A DNA stretch of 12,487 nucleotides from Gammaproteobacteria bacterium (lineage in GTDB: Bacteria > Pseudomonadota > Gammaproteobacteria > PS1 > Pseudothioglobaceae): positions 5,688 to 18,174 of the forward strand of contig JAPYQD010000006.1 in the NCBI GenBank assembly GCA_029937335.1, read 5' to 3'. The notes beneath the pieces are model-generated. The model did no database searches. It worked only from the letters and a program-made list of their open reading frames with translations, and was not told the DNA's origin. The translations under genes were made by a program, and so were the position numbers. Shown piece by piece: positions 1 through 6,751 of this stretch. Positions within the stretch are counted from its first letter, which is position 1; each line of letters opens with the position of its first letter.

Positions 1-23
1 AAGATTAATTACGTTTAAAGATC

Positions 24-2303
24 TTAGCATTGTCGCCTATAGTAGCGCGCATGGTCTTTTCTGTATTCGTTAATACTAATTTCAGCGCCCAATTTAATGT
101 TTATTTGACCTGCACAATTAGTGTTGATTGATTTTATTTTATTGGCTTTGTACCGATCAGTCACTTGTTTAGCAGGGTGGTTGAAGCGGTTTTGATAACC
201 GCTTGATATAATAATTATTGAAGGTGAAACTGCGTCGAGAAACGCTTGTGTAGAAGAGGTTTTACTGCCATGATGGGGGGATAATAAGATATCGCTATTG
301 AGTTTTTCTTGTTGATGTTTCACCAATTGTTTTTCGGCTTTTTTCTCAATATCAGAACTCATCAACACTGAAAACTGATCGGTAGAAACTTTTAGAACGC
401 ATGAGGCGTTGTTACCCTTTAAGCGCGTGTTTTTAGTAGGGCTTAATATCTCGAACAGTACGCCGTCCCAGCGCCATTGTTGCCCAGCGTAACAAAGGGA
501 CGACTGTCGGGTGATTTTGTTAGGTGTTGAGGTGAGTATTTCTTTAACTTTAAATGCTTGCAGTACATCAGCTAGACCACCGATATGATCATTATCTGCA
601 TGCGAAACAATGACTTTATCTAAGACATTAATTTGTTTGGCTTTGAGAAAGGGGTTAATCACACTTCCCCCTAAGTTAAAACCGGAGGGATATCGAGCAC
701 CGGTATCAAATAATAGCGTGTGATTTTGTGTTTGCACCACATGTGAGGTCCCCTGCCCCACATCAAGGATGGTGATTAAAGCTGTATTTTGTGCAATTTT
801 TTCATTCGGTACAAGCAACATTAAGGCCAATATCGGCACTGATAACAGTCGTAGTTTTAAGCCTTTTGGTGTGAGTGTGATAAAAACAGCCAGTACAAAT
901 AGAATTAAATCGAGTGTTTGTGTTTGAGCGTAATGCCATTGATTAAACTCAAGCTGCTGTAATAAGCCTAAAAAATAGCTAAGCCCAGCCAAAGCTTGAT
1001 CGGCCACTGCAAAGCTTAATTCAGCCGGATACGACAAGCCAATAAGCACCAATATTGCACCGATTAAAGACAGTGGTGTGACAATAAAACTAAAGACAGG
1101 AATGGCAACTAGATTGGCAATCGGTGAGAGCAAAGAACCTGAAGCGAAAAACCAAGCAATTAAAGGTAGTGTGGCGACACTGATTAGCAGTTGTATATAA
1201 AGCAATCGGTACAACCAAGATTTATCTTGATGTTGTTTAACGCCATAGATAATAACCCCAACCACGTAAAACGACAGCCAAAAACCAACACTGAAAATAC
1301 TCAGTGGATTATTGGCTAATACCAAAATAAGTGCCAAGCCATAGAGTTGCCAGACATTGTGATGGCGTCGTAGAATCAAGCTGACAAAAACCACGCCAGC
1401 CATAATAAAAGCCCGACCTGTTGGAATAGAAAAGCCTGCAATCAATGCGTATAAAAAGGCTGAGAGCAATCCAAAATAGGCGGCCAATACTTGGGCTGGA
1501 ATCTGATGACAGCAACGCTGACAACGACGCCATAAAAATTGTACCAATAAAAACACAAAGCCGGAAATCAAACCAATGTGTAGCCCGGAGATAACACTTA
1601 AGTGTGTGGTATTGGTGTCTTTAAATAGTTCCCAATGTGATTCTTTAATAAAGGATCGGTCACCAATAATCAATGCATTAACCACACCACCAAAATCTAA
1701 TGCCTGTAAGAATGGCTGTAATGAATAACGAAGATCTTGTCTAAACTGATCCATTGAATTGGTTTGATTAACTTGAATTAGTTGGTTAGATTTTGAAGAC
1801 CTGACATAACCCGTTGCACCCATCTGTTTGTAAAACAACCATTGTTCGTAATCAAATCCACCTAAATTCTGGTAGCCATTGTTGCGTTTAAGTTTGAGTT
1901 GTAATTGCCAAGCATCACCCGTTTGTAAAGCAGGGCGATTTTTGCCATACCAAGAGAGTTTAAGTCGGCTTTTAAAGGGAGAATTGGCATAAAAAATAAA
2001 TTTGGTTTTATCGGTAGAGGCTTCGGGTAAATCTGCAATTACGCCGGTAACAAGTATCGATTGATTGAGGTAAATATCATCTACATGGGTGTTTAAATTT
2101 TGAGCAGAAAACCAGCCCATCCAGGCAAAACCCAGTAAAAAAACCAAACCGTTAAGTGACAGTGGTTTGTGGTGTTTAAAGAGTGCAAAAATTGCTAAAA
2201 AACCACACAAAATTAAAATCCATTCATTGCTCGATATTTCAAGTGTATTTTTGAACGAAAATACGCTGATACCGAGTAGAAAATTTAGGGCATAAATCAG
2301 CAT
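24..2303 (-). CDS. comEC: ComEC/Rec2 family DNA internalisation channel protein
   Basis: Inner-membrane channel that passes single-stranded DNA into the cytoplasm during natural transformation. The 759-residue protein is full length for the family. The N-terminal soluble domain (about 70-180) ends with the family hallmark FDYEQWLF (150-157). The multi-membrane Competence domain (about 200-500) has GDRS (214-217) and HLSVISGLHIGL (234-245). The C-terminal metallo-beta-lactamase-like domain has DVGQG (514-518), HADNDH (568-573) and HHGS (677-680), so its metal-binding motifs are intact. No frameshift is visible. The ATG at 2303 lacks a clear Shine-Dalgarno sequence, but the hydrophobic N-terminus begins there. 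The gene stands alone, separated from coaBC by 344 bp. No pilus or other competence genes are in the window, so working transformation cannot be inferred from this gene alone. Confidence 0.96.
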   Translation of the reverse strand: MLIYALNFLLGISVFSFKNTLEISSNEWILILCGFLAIFALFKHHKPLSLNGLVFLLGFAWMGWFSAQNLNTHVDDIYLNQSILVTGVIADLPEASTDKTKFIFYANSPFKSRLKLSWYGKNRPALQTGDAWQLQLKLKRNNGYQNLGGFDYEQWLFYKQMGATGYVRSSKSNQLIQVNQTNSMDQFRQDLRYSLQPFLQALDFGGVVNALIIGDRSFIKESHWELFKDTNTTHLSVISGLHIGLISGFVFLLVQFLWRRCQRCCHQIPAQVLAAYFGLLSAFLYALIAGFSIPTGRAFIMAGVVFVSLILRRHHNVWQLYGLALILVLANNPLSIFSVGFWLSFYVVGVIIYGVKQHQDKSWLYRLLYIQLLISVATLPLIAWFFASGSLLSPIANLVAIPVFSFIVTPLSLIGAILVLIGLSYPAELSFAVADQALAGLSYFLGLLQQLEFNQWHYAQTQTLDLILFVLAVFITLTPKGLKLRLLSVPILALMLLVPNEKIAQNTALITILDVGQGTSHVVQTQNHTLLFDTGARYPSGFNLGGSVINPFLKAKQINVLDKVIVSHADNDHIGGLADVLQAFKVKEILTSTPNKITRQSSLCYAGQQWRWDGVLFEILSPTKNTRLKGNNASCVLKVSTDQFSVLMSSDIEKKAEKQLVKHQQEKLNSDILLSPHHGSKTSSTQAFLDAVSPSIIIISSGYQNRFNHPAKQVTDRYKANKIKSINTNCAGQINIKLGAEISINEYRKDHARYYRRQC

Positions 2304-2323
2304 AAAATTAACAATAAAATGGG

Positions 2324-2350
2324 ATAGTAATTAAATTAAATAATTACTAT
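2324..2350. repeat. Inverted repeat, 10-bp perfect arms, 7-nt loop, upstream of comEC
   Basis: ATAGTAATTA (2324-2333) and TAATTACTAT (2341-2350) are exact reverse complements separated by AATTAAA. The repeat lies about 20 bp upstream of the comEC start. It could form a hairpin in the comEC leader RNA or serve as an operator. In AT-rich DNA such a repeat is less surprising than its length suggests. The minus-strand sequence after it lacks the clean T-run of an intrinsic terminator. Confidence 0.6.
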
Positions 2351-2376
2351 TTTATGATAGTCTAATATTTCGTGAA
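2349..2376 (-). promoter_or_regulatory. Possible comEC promoter
   Basis: Read on the minus strand, TTCACG (2376-2371) and TAAAAT (2354-2349) are separated by 16 bp. They match the sigma-70 -35 and -10 consensus at 4 and 5 of 6 positions. Transcription would start near 2342, giving a leader of about 40 nt that holds most of the inverted repeat. The -35 overlaps the first CGTGAAACA repeat. In AT-rich DNA such matches are common, so this is tentative. Confidence 0.3.
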
Positions 2377-2400
2377 ACACTTGATTTAATACGTGAAACA
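2371..2400. repeat. Two direct repeats CGTGAAACA, parS half-site-like
   Basis: CGTGAAACA occurs at 2371-2379 and again at 2392-2400, 21 bp apart, which is two helical turns and places both on the same DNA face. The 9-mer equals the right half of the bacterial parS palindrome TGTTTCACGTGAAACA. The 16 bases ending at 2400 match full parS at 12 of 16 positions; the left half is poor in both copies. They may be degenerate ParB sites or an operator for another regulator. Confidence 0.5.
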
Positions 2401-2407
2401 TCAAAAG

Positions 2408-2416
2408 TTATCCCCT
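2408..2416 (+). promoter_or_regulatory. Weak DnaA box
   Basis: TTATCCCCT matches the DnaA-box consensus TTATNCACA at 7 of 9 positions. It has little weight alone and is listed because of the better boxes at 2589-2610 in the same gap. Confidence 0.3.
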
Positions 2417-2477
2417 TATGGGTTGTTGGTGATGTAAATGAGTGTTCTCTAATATAATCATTTGCAGTAAAATTTTA

Positions 2478-2490
2478 TAAGTTATTGATT
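2478..2490 (-). promoter_or_regulatory. Candidate IHF binding site
   Basis: The minus strand reads AATCAATAACTTA, a full match to the IHF consensus WATCARNNNNTTR. It sits between the weak and strong DnaA boxes, as the IHF site of E. coli oriC lies between DnaA boxes. A chance match in 344 bp of AT-rich DNA is not negligible, by rough estimate about one in ten. Confidence 0.4.
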
Positions 2491-2584
2491 TTTAATTAAA
2501 AAAATAAAGTGTTTAGTTTTTATTCAAAACCATAGAAAACCGCAATATATCGGTGTTTTTTATAGATTTTGATAAGATATTAAC

Positions 2585-2614
2585 AGAGTTATCCACAGTT
2601 TTGTGAGTAACTCT
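2585..2614. promoter_or_regulatory. Inverted pair of DnaA boxes within an imperfect palindrome
   Basis: TTATCCACA (2589-2597, plus strand) is a perfect DnaA box. TGTGAGTAA (2602-2610) reads TTACTCACA on the minus strand, one mismatch from consensus, and faces it across 4 bp. The boxes are part of a longer inverted repeat: AGAGTTA (2585-2591) pairs with TAACTCT (2608-2614) and CACA (2594-2597) with TGTG (2602-2605), with two non-Watson-Crick positions between the arms. No T-run follows on either strand, so it does not look like an intrinsic terminator. Confidence 0.55.
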
Positions 2615-2647
2615 ATTGAGTGTTGATTTAACAAGGTTTTTCGTTAT

Positions 2648-3841
2648 TTATAAAAATTTTTTACTGATGATTTCAATGATTTTTCGACCCAGCTTTTGTT
2701 TGCTGTTTTTTGCCAGTTTTATACTACTTTTATGGTCGATAAACACCACGGCATTTTCGTCACTTTTAAAGCCTAAATCAGCACTTGAAACGTCATTTAA
2801 AATAATGGCATCACAACCCTTATTTTTAAGCTTGTTTTGGGCGTTTTCAAGTAAATTTTGTGTCTCTGCAGCGAAACCAATGCAAATGGGTTTTTGCGGT
2901 AATTGACAAACGTCTTTTAAAATATCTTTGGTTGGTGTAAGTTCTATTGTGAGCACTTGATCAGACTTCTTGATTTTGTGATTCTTAGGGTTTTTTACCG
3001 AATAATCACTCACCGCCGCACAGGCAATAAAGATATCTTGATCCTTGATATTTTCCATCACTGATTGGTACATTTGTTTGGCACTGCTGGCAAATATTTG
3101 CTTAGAAGGCTTACTGATTGAAGTAGAGATATTGCCAAGAATTAATGTCACCTGTGCGCCCGCCTCAATACAGGCATCTGCTAAAGCCATACCCATCTTG
3201 CCACTAGAATGATTGGACAAATAGCGAACAGGGTCAATCGCTTCAATGGTGGCACCTAAAGTGATTAGTACTTTTTTGCCACTCAGCTTAGTGGATTGAA
3301 ACATTGAGCCTACTTGCTTAGCGATTTCAGCTGATTCAGCCAGTCGTCCTTCACCAATATCGCCACAGGCTTGTACCCCATGCACAGGATCAATGACTTG
3401 AATGCCACGCTGTACAAGTGTGGCTAGGTTGTCTTGAACACCATTAGAAGCGTACATTTGTTGATTCATCGCCGGTGCAATTAAAACTGGGCAATCGCTG
3501 GCTAAAATCACACTACTGAGTAAATCGCAAGCTTTGCCTGCGGTTAGATTGGCAATTGTATTAGCACTGGCCGGCGCAATTAATAGGGCATCTGCCCATT
3601 TGGCTAATTCAATATGCCCCATGGATAGCTCGGCTTCTTTATCCCATAAATTATCATGAACTTTGTTTTTAGAGGTGGCTTGCAAGGATAGCTCGGTAAT
3701 AAATTGCGCACCACCTTGGGTTAAGATAACCCGCACTTCGGCGCCTAAATCTTGTAAACGACGCACAATATCGGGCGCTTTATAAGCCGCAATTGAGCCA
3801 CTAACACCAAGAACAATGCGTTTGTTGGTTAAGCTACTCAT
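2648..3841 (-). CDS. coaBC: Bifunctional phosphopantothenoylcysteine decarboxylase / phosphopantothenate-cysteine ligase
   Basis: Catalyses two consecutive cytosolic steps of coenzyme A synthesis: CTP-dependent joining of cysteine to 4'-phosphopantothenate (CoaB), then FMN-dependent decarboxylation to 4'-phosphopantetheine (CoaC). At 397 residues it is near the E. coli length. The CoaC half (about 1-185) has the flavin-binding start VLGVSGSIAAYK, catalytic His76 in MGHIELAKW, PAMN (123-126) and Cys159 in ACGDIGEGRLAE. The CoaB half (about 187-397) has RYLSNHSSGK with Asn210, and Lys289 in NHKIKK. All key residues of both halves are present. Its ATG (3841-3839) overlaps the ribD stop as ATGA, which points to translational coupling. 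The 344-bp origin-like gap lies downstream, and I see no strong terminator for this gene. Confidence 0.97.
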   Translation of the reverse strand: MSSLTNKRIVLGVSGSIAAYKAPDIVRRLQDLGAEVRVILTQGGAQFITELSLQATSKNKVHDNLWDKEAELSMGHIELAKWADALLIAPASANTIANLTAGKACDLLSSVILASDCPVLIAPAMNQQMYASNGVQDNLATLVQRGIQVIDPVHGVQACGDIGEGRLAESAEIAKQVGSMFQSTKLSGKKVLITLGATIEAIDPVRYLSNHSSGKMGMALADACIEAGAQVTLILGNISTSISKPSKQIFASSAKQMYQSVMENIKDQDIFIACAAVSDYSVKNPKNHKIKKSDQVLTIELTPTKDILKDVCQLPQKPICIGFAAETQNLLENAQNKLKNKGCDAIILNDVSSADLGFKSDENAVVFIDHKSSIKLAKNSKQKLGRKIIEIISKKFL

Positions 3842-4887
3842 GTTTTTATATTGGCGGTTATGCGGATATCATCTCCCACCATTCTGATGTCACTAATCTG
3901 AAGTTGGATTTTATCTGCCATGGCACCAAGTGCCAATGTTGCCATTGAATTGGCATGACTACCCATGAGTATTGGTGCGGTATAAATGATAAATTCATCA
4001 ATCAAACATGCTTCAATCATCGCCCCAATTAAGTTGGGCCCAGCTTCAAGTAAAACAGTATTGATACCTTGGTCACCCAATTGTTTGAGTGCATCGGTTA
4101 AATCGAGTTTACCATTTTCAAGTGTTTTGCCATTACTTGGATTGAGGATTAAAGTGGGTGCATCGTCTGAAAAAATATTAAGCGTTTGATCTGTGATTTT
4201 TTGTCGGCTGTCAATCACTACTCTTAAAGGCGATGCAGTCGATGCATCAAACCGTACAGTCATGGATGGATTATCAGATAAGACAGTGCCAGATCCAGTC
4301 ATAATGGCCTGATGATTAGCACGTAATCGATGCACGTCCTCTCTAGCAGCTTCGCCAGTAATCCACTTACTTTCACCAGAATGCATCGAGGTTTTTCCAT
4401 CGAGACTCATGGCGATTTTGCAAGTGACAAAAGGCAGGCCAGTTTGCATGCGTTTAATAAAGCCACGATTAAGCATCAAGGCCTCGTTTTCTAATAAGCC
4501 AACATTCACTTGAATACCGGCTGCTTCCAATAGTGCTAGACCTTGACCGCTAACCAAAGGGTTTGGATCTAGTGTAGCAATAACCACACGTTGAACACTA
4601 GCATCAATAATGGCTTGTGCACAAGGTGGTGTTTTTCCAACGTGAGAGCAAGGCTCTAAAGTCACATAAAGTGTCGAACCATCAGCTTGGTGATTGATTT
4701 GCTCTAGAGCGTTGATTTCTGCATGCGCTTCACCAAAGGTTTGATGGTGGTCTTTGGCTATGATTTGATCGTCTTTAACAACCACACAACCCACCATAGG
4801 ATTGGCTTTAACGCCATCTCTACCTTGATCAGCAAGCTTAAGTGCAAGTGACATGTAATGTGAGTCATTTTTTGAAAAAGTTGCCAT
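3838..4887 (-). CDS. ribD: Bifunctional riboflavin biosynthesis deaminase/reductase RibD
   Basis: Performs the second and third steps of riboflavin synthesis from GTP: deamination of the diaminopyrimidine ribosyl phosphate, then NADPH-dependent reduction of the ribose to ribityl. The deaminase domain (about 8-145) has HAE (55-57) and PCSHVGKTPPC with zinc ligands Cys80 and Cys89. The reductase domain (about 150-349) begins with SLDGKTSMHSGESKWITG. At 349 residues it is slightly shorter than E. coli RibD. The ATG at 4887 is preferred because YMSLALKLA then aligns near the family N-terminus; an internal ATG at 4854 would remove 11 residues. There is no clear Shine-Dalgarno sequence. It is divergent from recA across 68 bp and overlaps coaBC by 4 bp. 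Other rib genes are not in the window. Confidence 0.97.
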   Translation of the reverse strand: MATFSKNDSHYMSLALKLADQGRDGVKANPMVGCVVVKDDQIIAKDHHQTFGEAHAEINALEQINHQADGSTLYVTLEPCSHVGKTPPCAQAIIDASVQRVVIATLDPNPLVSGQGLALLEAAGIQVNVGLLENEALMLNRGFIKRMQTGLPFVTCKIAMSLDGKTSMHSGESKWITGEAAREDVHRLRANHQAIMTGSGTVLSDNPSMTVRFDASTASPLRVVIDSRQKITDQTLNIFSDDAPTLILNPSNGKTLENGKLDLTDALKQLGDQGINTVLLEAGPNLIGAMIEACLIDEFIIYTAPILMGSHANSMATLALGAMADKIQLQISDIRMVGDDIRITANIKT

Positions 4888-4898
4888 CGATTTTCAGA

Positions 4899-4904
4899 TA
4901 TAAT
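4899..4904 (+). promoter_or_regulatory. recA promoter -10 element
   Basis: A perfect TATAAT lies about 50 bp before the recA start. The nearest -35-like sequence, TTGAAA (4872-4877), is 21 bp away, longer than the optimal 17, so the -35 is uncertain. No E. coli-type LexA box (CTGT-N8-ACAG) is present in the 68-bp ribD-recA gap. Confidence 0.5.
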
Positions 4905-4943
4905 TGCTTAGATTTTTTAAATAAGTTTAATCCCATTTTACCC

Positions 4944-4948
4944 AGGAG
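4944..4948 (+). promoter_or_regulatory. recA ribosome binding site; fixes a GTG start
   Basis: AGGAG lies 7 nt before the GTG at 4956. This is one of the clearest Shine-Dalgarno sequences in the window and selects GTG over the in-frame upstream ATG at 4842. Confidence 0.85.
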
Positions 4949-4955
4949 AAACAAC

Positions 4956-5963
4956 GTGGATGAGAAGAAAAAACAAGCCCTAAAAGCAGCGCTTGCACAG
5001 ATTGATAAGCAGTTTGGCAAAGGCTCAGTTATGTATTTAGGCGATGATCAGGCTCAAGCAGGCATTGAAGCGGTTTCTACGGGCAGTTTAAGTTTGGACA
5101 TTGCACTTGGCATCGGTGGTTTGCCACGTGGCCGTGTGGTTGAAATTTACGGCCCTGAATCTTCGGGTAAGACAACATTGACTCTACATGTGATTGCCGA
5201 GATGCAAAAACTCGGCGGCACAGCAGCCTTTATTGATGCTGAGCATGCATTGGATCCACAATACGCCAGACGACTCGGTGTGAATACCGATGATTTACTA
5301 ATCTCTCAGCCAGATACTGGTGAGCAAGCCTTAGAGATTACGGATATGTTAGTACGTTCGGGTGGTGTGGATATTGTGGTGATTGATTCAGTCGCTGCAC
5401 TCACACCAAAAGCAGAAATTGAAGGTGAAATGGGCGCTTCGCACATGGGTTTACAAGCCAGATTGATGTCACAAGCATTAAGAAAATTAACCTCAAACAT
5501 TAAAAAAACCAACACCATGGTGATCTTTATTAACCAATTACGCATGAAGATTGGCGTCATGTTTGGCAACCCCGAAACCACAACGGGCGGTAATGCGCTG
5601 AAATTCTACGCCTCAGTGCGTTTGGATATTCGCCGTATTGGTGCAATTAAGAAAGGTGATGAAATTTTAGGTAATGAAACACGTGTTAAAGTATTGAAAA
5701 ACAAAGTTGCACCTCCATTTAAACAAGCTGAATTCCAAATTTTGTATAACCAAGGTATTTCACGTGAAAGTGAAATTATTGATTTGGGTGTTACTCACGG
5801 CTTTGTTGAAAAAGCCGGTGCTTGGTATAGCGTTGAGGGTGAGCGTATTGGCCAAGGTAAAGACAATGCTAGAGATTATTTGATAGAAAATACTAAGTTA
5901 AGTCAAAGCATCGAAGCTAAAATTCGCGAAAAGTTAATGAGTGACGGTGACGACACCAAGTAA
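4956..5963 (+). CDS. recA: Recombinase RecA
   Basis: ATP-dependent strand-exchange protein that forms filaments on single-stranded DNA for homologous recombination, and the co-protease in SOS-type responses. The open frame extends upstream to 4842, but those 38 residues read through the promoter and intergenic region and are not RecA-like. The GTG at 4956 with AGGAG gives 335 residues beginning (M)DEKKKQALKAAL. Walker A GPESSGKTT is at 66-74, as in E. coli. Walker B VVIDSVAAL and the DNA-binding loop segment EIEGEMGASHMGLQARLMSQ are present, as is the INQLRMKIGVMFGNPETTTGG region. The protein ends at MSDGDDTK, lacking most of the acidic C-terminal tail of E. coli RecA. It heads the plus-strand operon and overlaps recX by 23 bp. 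Confidence 0.98.
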   Translation: MDEKKKQALKAALAQIDKQFGKGSVMYLGDDQAQAGIEAVSTGSLSLDIALGIGGLPRGRVVEIYGPESSGKTTLTLHVIAEMQKLGGTAAFIDAEHALDPQYARRLGVNTDDLLISQPDTGEQALEITDMLVRSGGVDIVVIDSVAALTPKAEIEGEMGASHMGLQARLMSQALRKLTSNIKKTNTMVIFINQLRMKIGVMFGNPETTTGGNALKFYASVRLDIRRIGAIKKGDEILGNETRVKVLKNKVAPPFKQAEFQILYNQGISRESEIIDLGVTHGFVEKAGAWYSVEGERIGQGKDNARDYLIENTKLSQSIEAKIREKLMSDGDDTK

Positions 5964-6378
5964 AGAAAAATGTTACGCTGCTGCGATGCAGATGTTGGTT
6001 AGACGCGAACATTCTGTTGTTGAACTTACACAAAAATTAACCAATAAAGATTTTGATCGTGCTGATATTGAACAAGCACTTGATTTATTGATTGAGCAAA
6101 ATTATCAAAGTGATGAGCGTTTTGCTGCTGAGTTTATCCAAATGCGCTTTAACCAAGGCAAAGGGCCAATCAAAATATCTGTTGATCTTAAGCAGCGTGG
6201 TATCAGTCATTTTGATTTATCGATGTATGATTTTTACGCTTTGGCTCAACAAATAAGAGTGACTAAATATGGAGATGAAATCCCTAGTGACTACAAAGAG
6301 CAAGCCAAACAAAAACGATTTTTACAATCCAGAGGCTTTGATTTTGAACAAATCAACCAAGCATTCAGTCATGAATAA
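5941..6378 (+). CDS. recX: RecA regulator RecX
   Basis: Small helical protein that binds RecA filaments and usually limits their extension and activity. The 145 residues show the family pattern of tandem three-helix units: VRREHSVVELTQKL near the N-terminus, then DLLIEQNYQSDERFAAEFIQMRF, GKGPIKISVDLKQRGIS, and a final RFLQSRGFDFEQINQAF. It is slightly shorter than E. coli RecX. I use the GTG at 5941; a GTG at 5947 or the ATG at 5986 would also be in frame, and no Shine-Dalgarno sequence clearly decides. It begins inside the recA 3' end in another frame, so translation is probably coupled and RecX output kept below RecA. Its last 8 bp overlap the next gene. Confidence 0.93.
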   Translation: MTVTTPSKEKCYAAAMQMLVRREHSVVELTQKLTNKDFDRADIEQALDLLIEQNYQSDERFAAEFIQMRFNQGKGPIKISVDLKQRGISHFDLSMYDFYALAQQIRVTKYGDEIPSDYKEQAKQKRFLQSRGFDFEQINQAFSHE

Positions 6379-6751
6379 AATATTTACCCTACATTCTCCA
6401 CTTTACATCAAATATCCAAACGGTGAATCGCGCGTGATTGAGGAAATTTTCCAACATTCAAAAGGTGTTTTGTACTTTGAGCTATTTTGGGAAAAGGATC
6501 CTAAGTACAGTATTCACTTGATTGAAGGCGAGATTACAGGTGATGGTCCATGGCGAGTAGGTGAGTGCAGTTTTCATGTGCTTGGGTGTAATCACACCCA
6601 CCCACAAATGTGTGAAATGCACGCTTTTTGGCAGCAAGAACTCTTACAAAGACCTGAACAATTTAGAGCCAATGATGTGTTAAAGATTGCTCTAGAAAAA
6701 GGTGCAATTTTGCCCGATGACTATCCTATTAATGATGCACGGTACCGCTAG
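6371..6751 (+). CDS. Small Cys/His-rich protein of unknown function
   Basis: I do not recognise this family. The 126-residue soluble protein has no signal peptide or membrane segment. The first part looks beta-rich (IFTLHSPLYIKYPNGESRVI, VLYFELFWEKD, YSIHLIEGEIT). It leads into a dense metal-ligand-like cluster: Cys66, His69, Cys73, His75, His77, Cys81, His84, spaced C-x2-H-x3-C-x-H-x-H-x3-C-x2-H. An acidic C-terminus ends in NDARYR. The open frame extends upstream to 6269, but that part lies inside recX. The ATG at 6371 overlaps recX by 8 bp, in keeping with the other junctions. It sits between recX and an ATM1-type exporter that it overlaps. A metal-, cluster- or sulfur-related role would fit that neighbour but is inference only. 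Confidence 0.85.
   Translation: MNKIFTLHSPLYIKYPNGESRVIEEIFQHSKGVLYFELFWEKDPKYSIHLIEGEITGDGPWRVGECSFHVLGCNHTHPQMCEMHAFWQQELLQRPEQFRANDVLKIALEKGAILPDDYPINDARYR

Larger units (their letters stand above)
2304..2647. other. Non-coding AT-rich region; candidate replication origin (oriC) or DnaA-binding locus
   Basis: This 344-bp gap is the only long non-coding stretch in the window. What is seen: a perfect DnaA box (2589-2597) with an inverted one-mismatch partner (2602-2610), a weak box (2408-2416), a full match to the IHF consensus (2478-2490), very AT-rich DNA around 2461-2540, and two CGTGAAACA repeats identical to a parS half-site. The 17 bases at 2583-2599, around the perfect box, appear identical to the surroundings of box R4 in E. 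coli oriC as I remember that sequence. Known origins combine DnaA boxes, IHF and an AT-rich unwinding element. Against the call: only one box is perfect, neither dnaA nor gidA/mioC is adjacent, and there is no GATC site. A DnaA-titrating or DnaA-reactivating locus is the alternative. Confidence 0.5.

Noticed and set aside
2539..2554. ACCG/CGGT hairpin with flanking A and T runs, as a coaBC terminator
   Set aside because: The stem is only 4 bp with an 8-nt loop and a mismatch before the A/T extension. It is too weak to call.
2616..2906. 96-codon plus-strand open frame at the coaBC 3' end
   Set aside because: It lies mostly antisense to the conserved CoaB domain, has no Shine-Dalgarno sequence and resembles no protein. 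It is treated as a chance frame.
4842..4955. N-terminal extension of RecA from an upstream ATG
   Set aside because: The 38 extra residues cover the promoter -10 and ribosome binding site and are absent from RecA proteins. The GTG at 4956 is the likely start.
5366..5374. DnaA-box-like TGTGGATAT inside recA
   Set aside because: One mismatch to consensus, isolated, and it encodes the conserved Walker B approach GVDIV. Codon constraint explains it.
6269..6370. N-terminal extension of the Cys/His-rich protein
   Set aside because: This part is recX coding sequence in another frame and looks low-complexity. The ATG at 6371 gives the usual short overlap.
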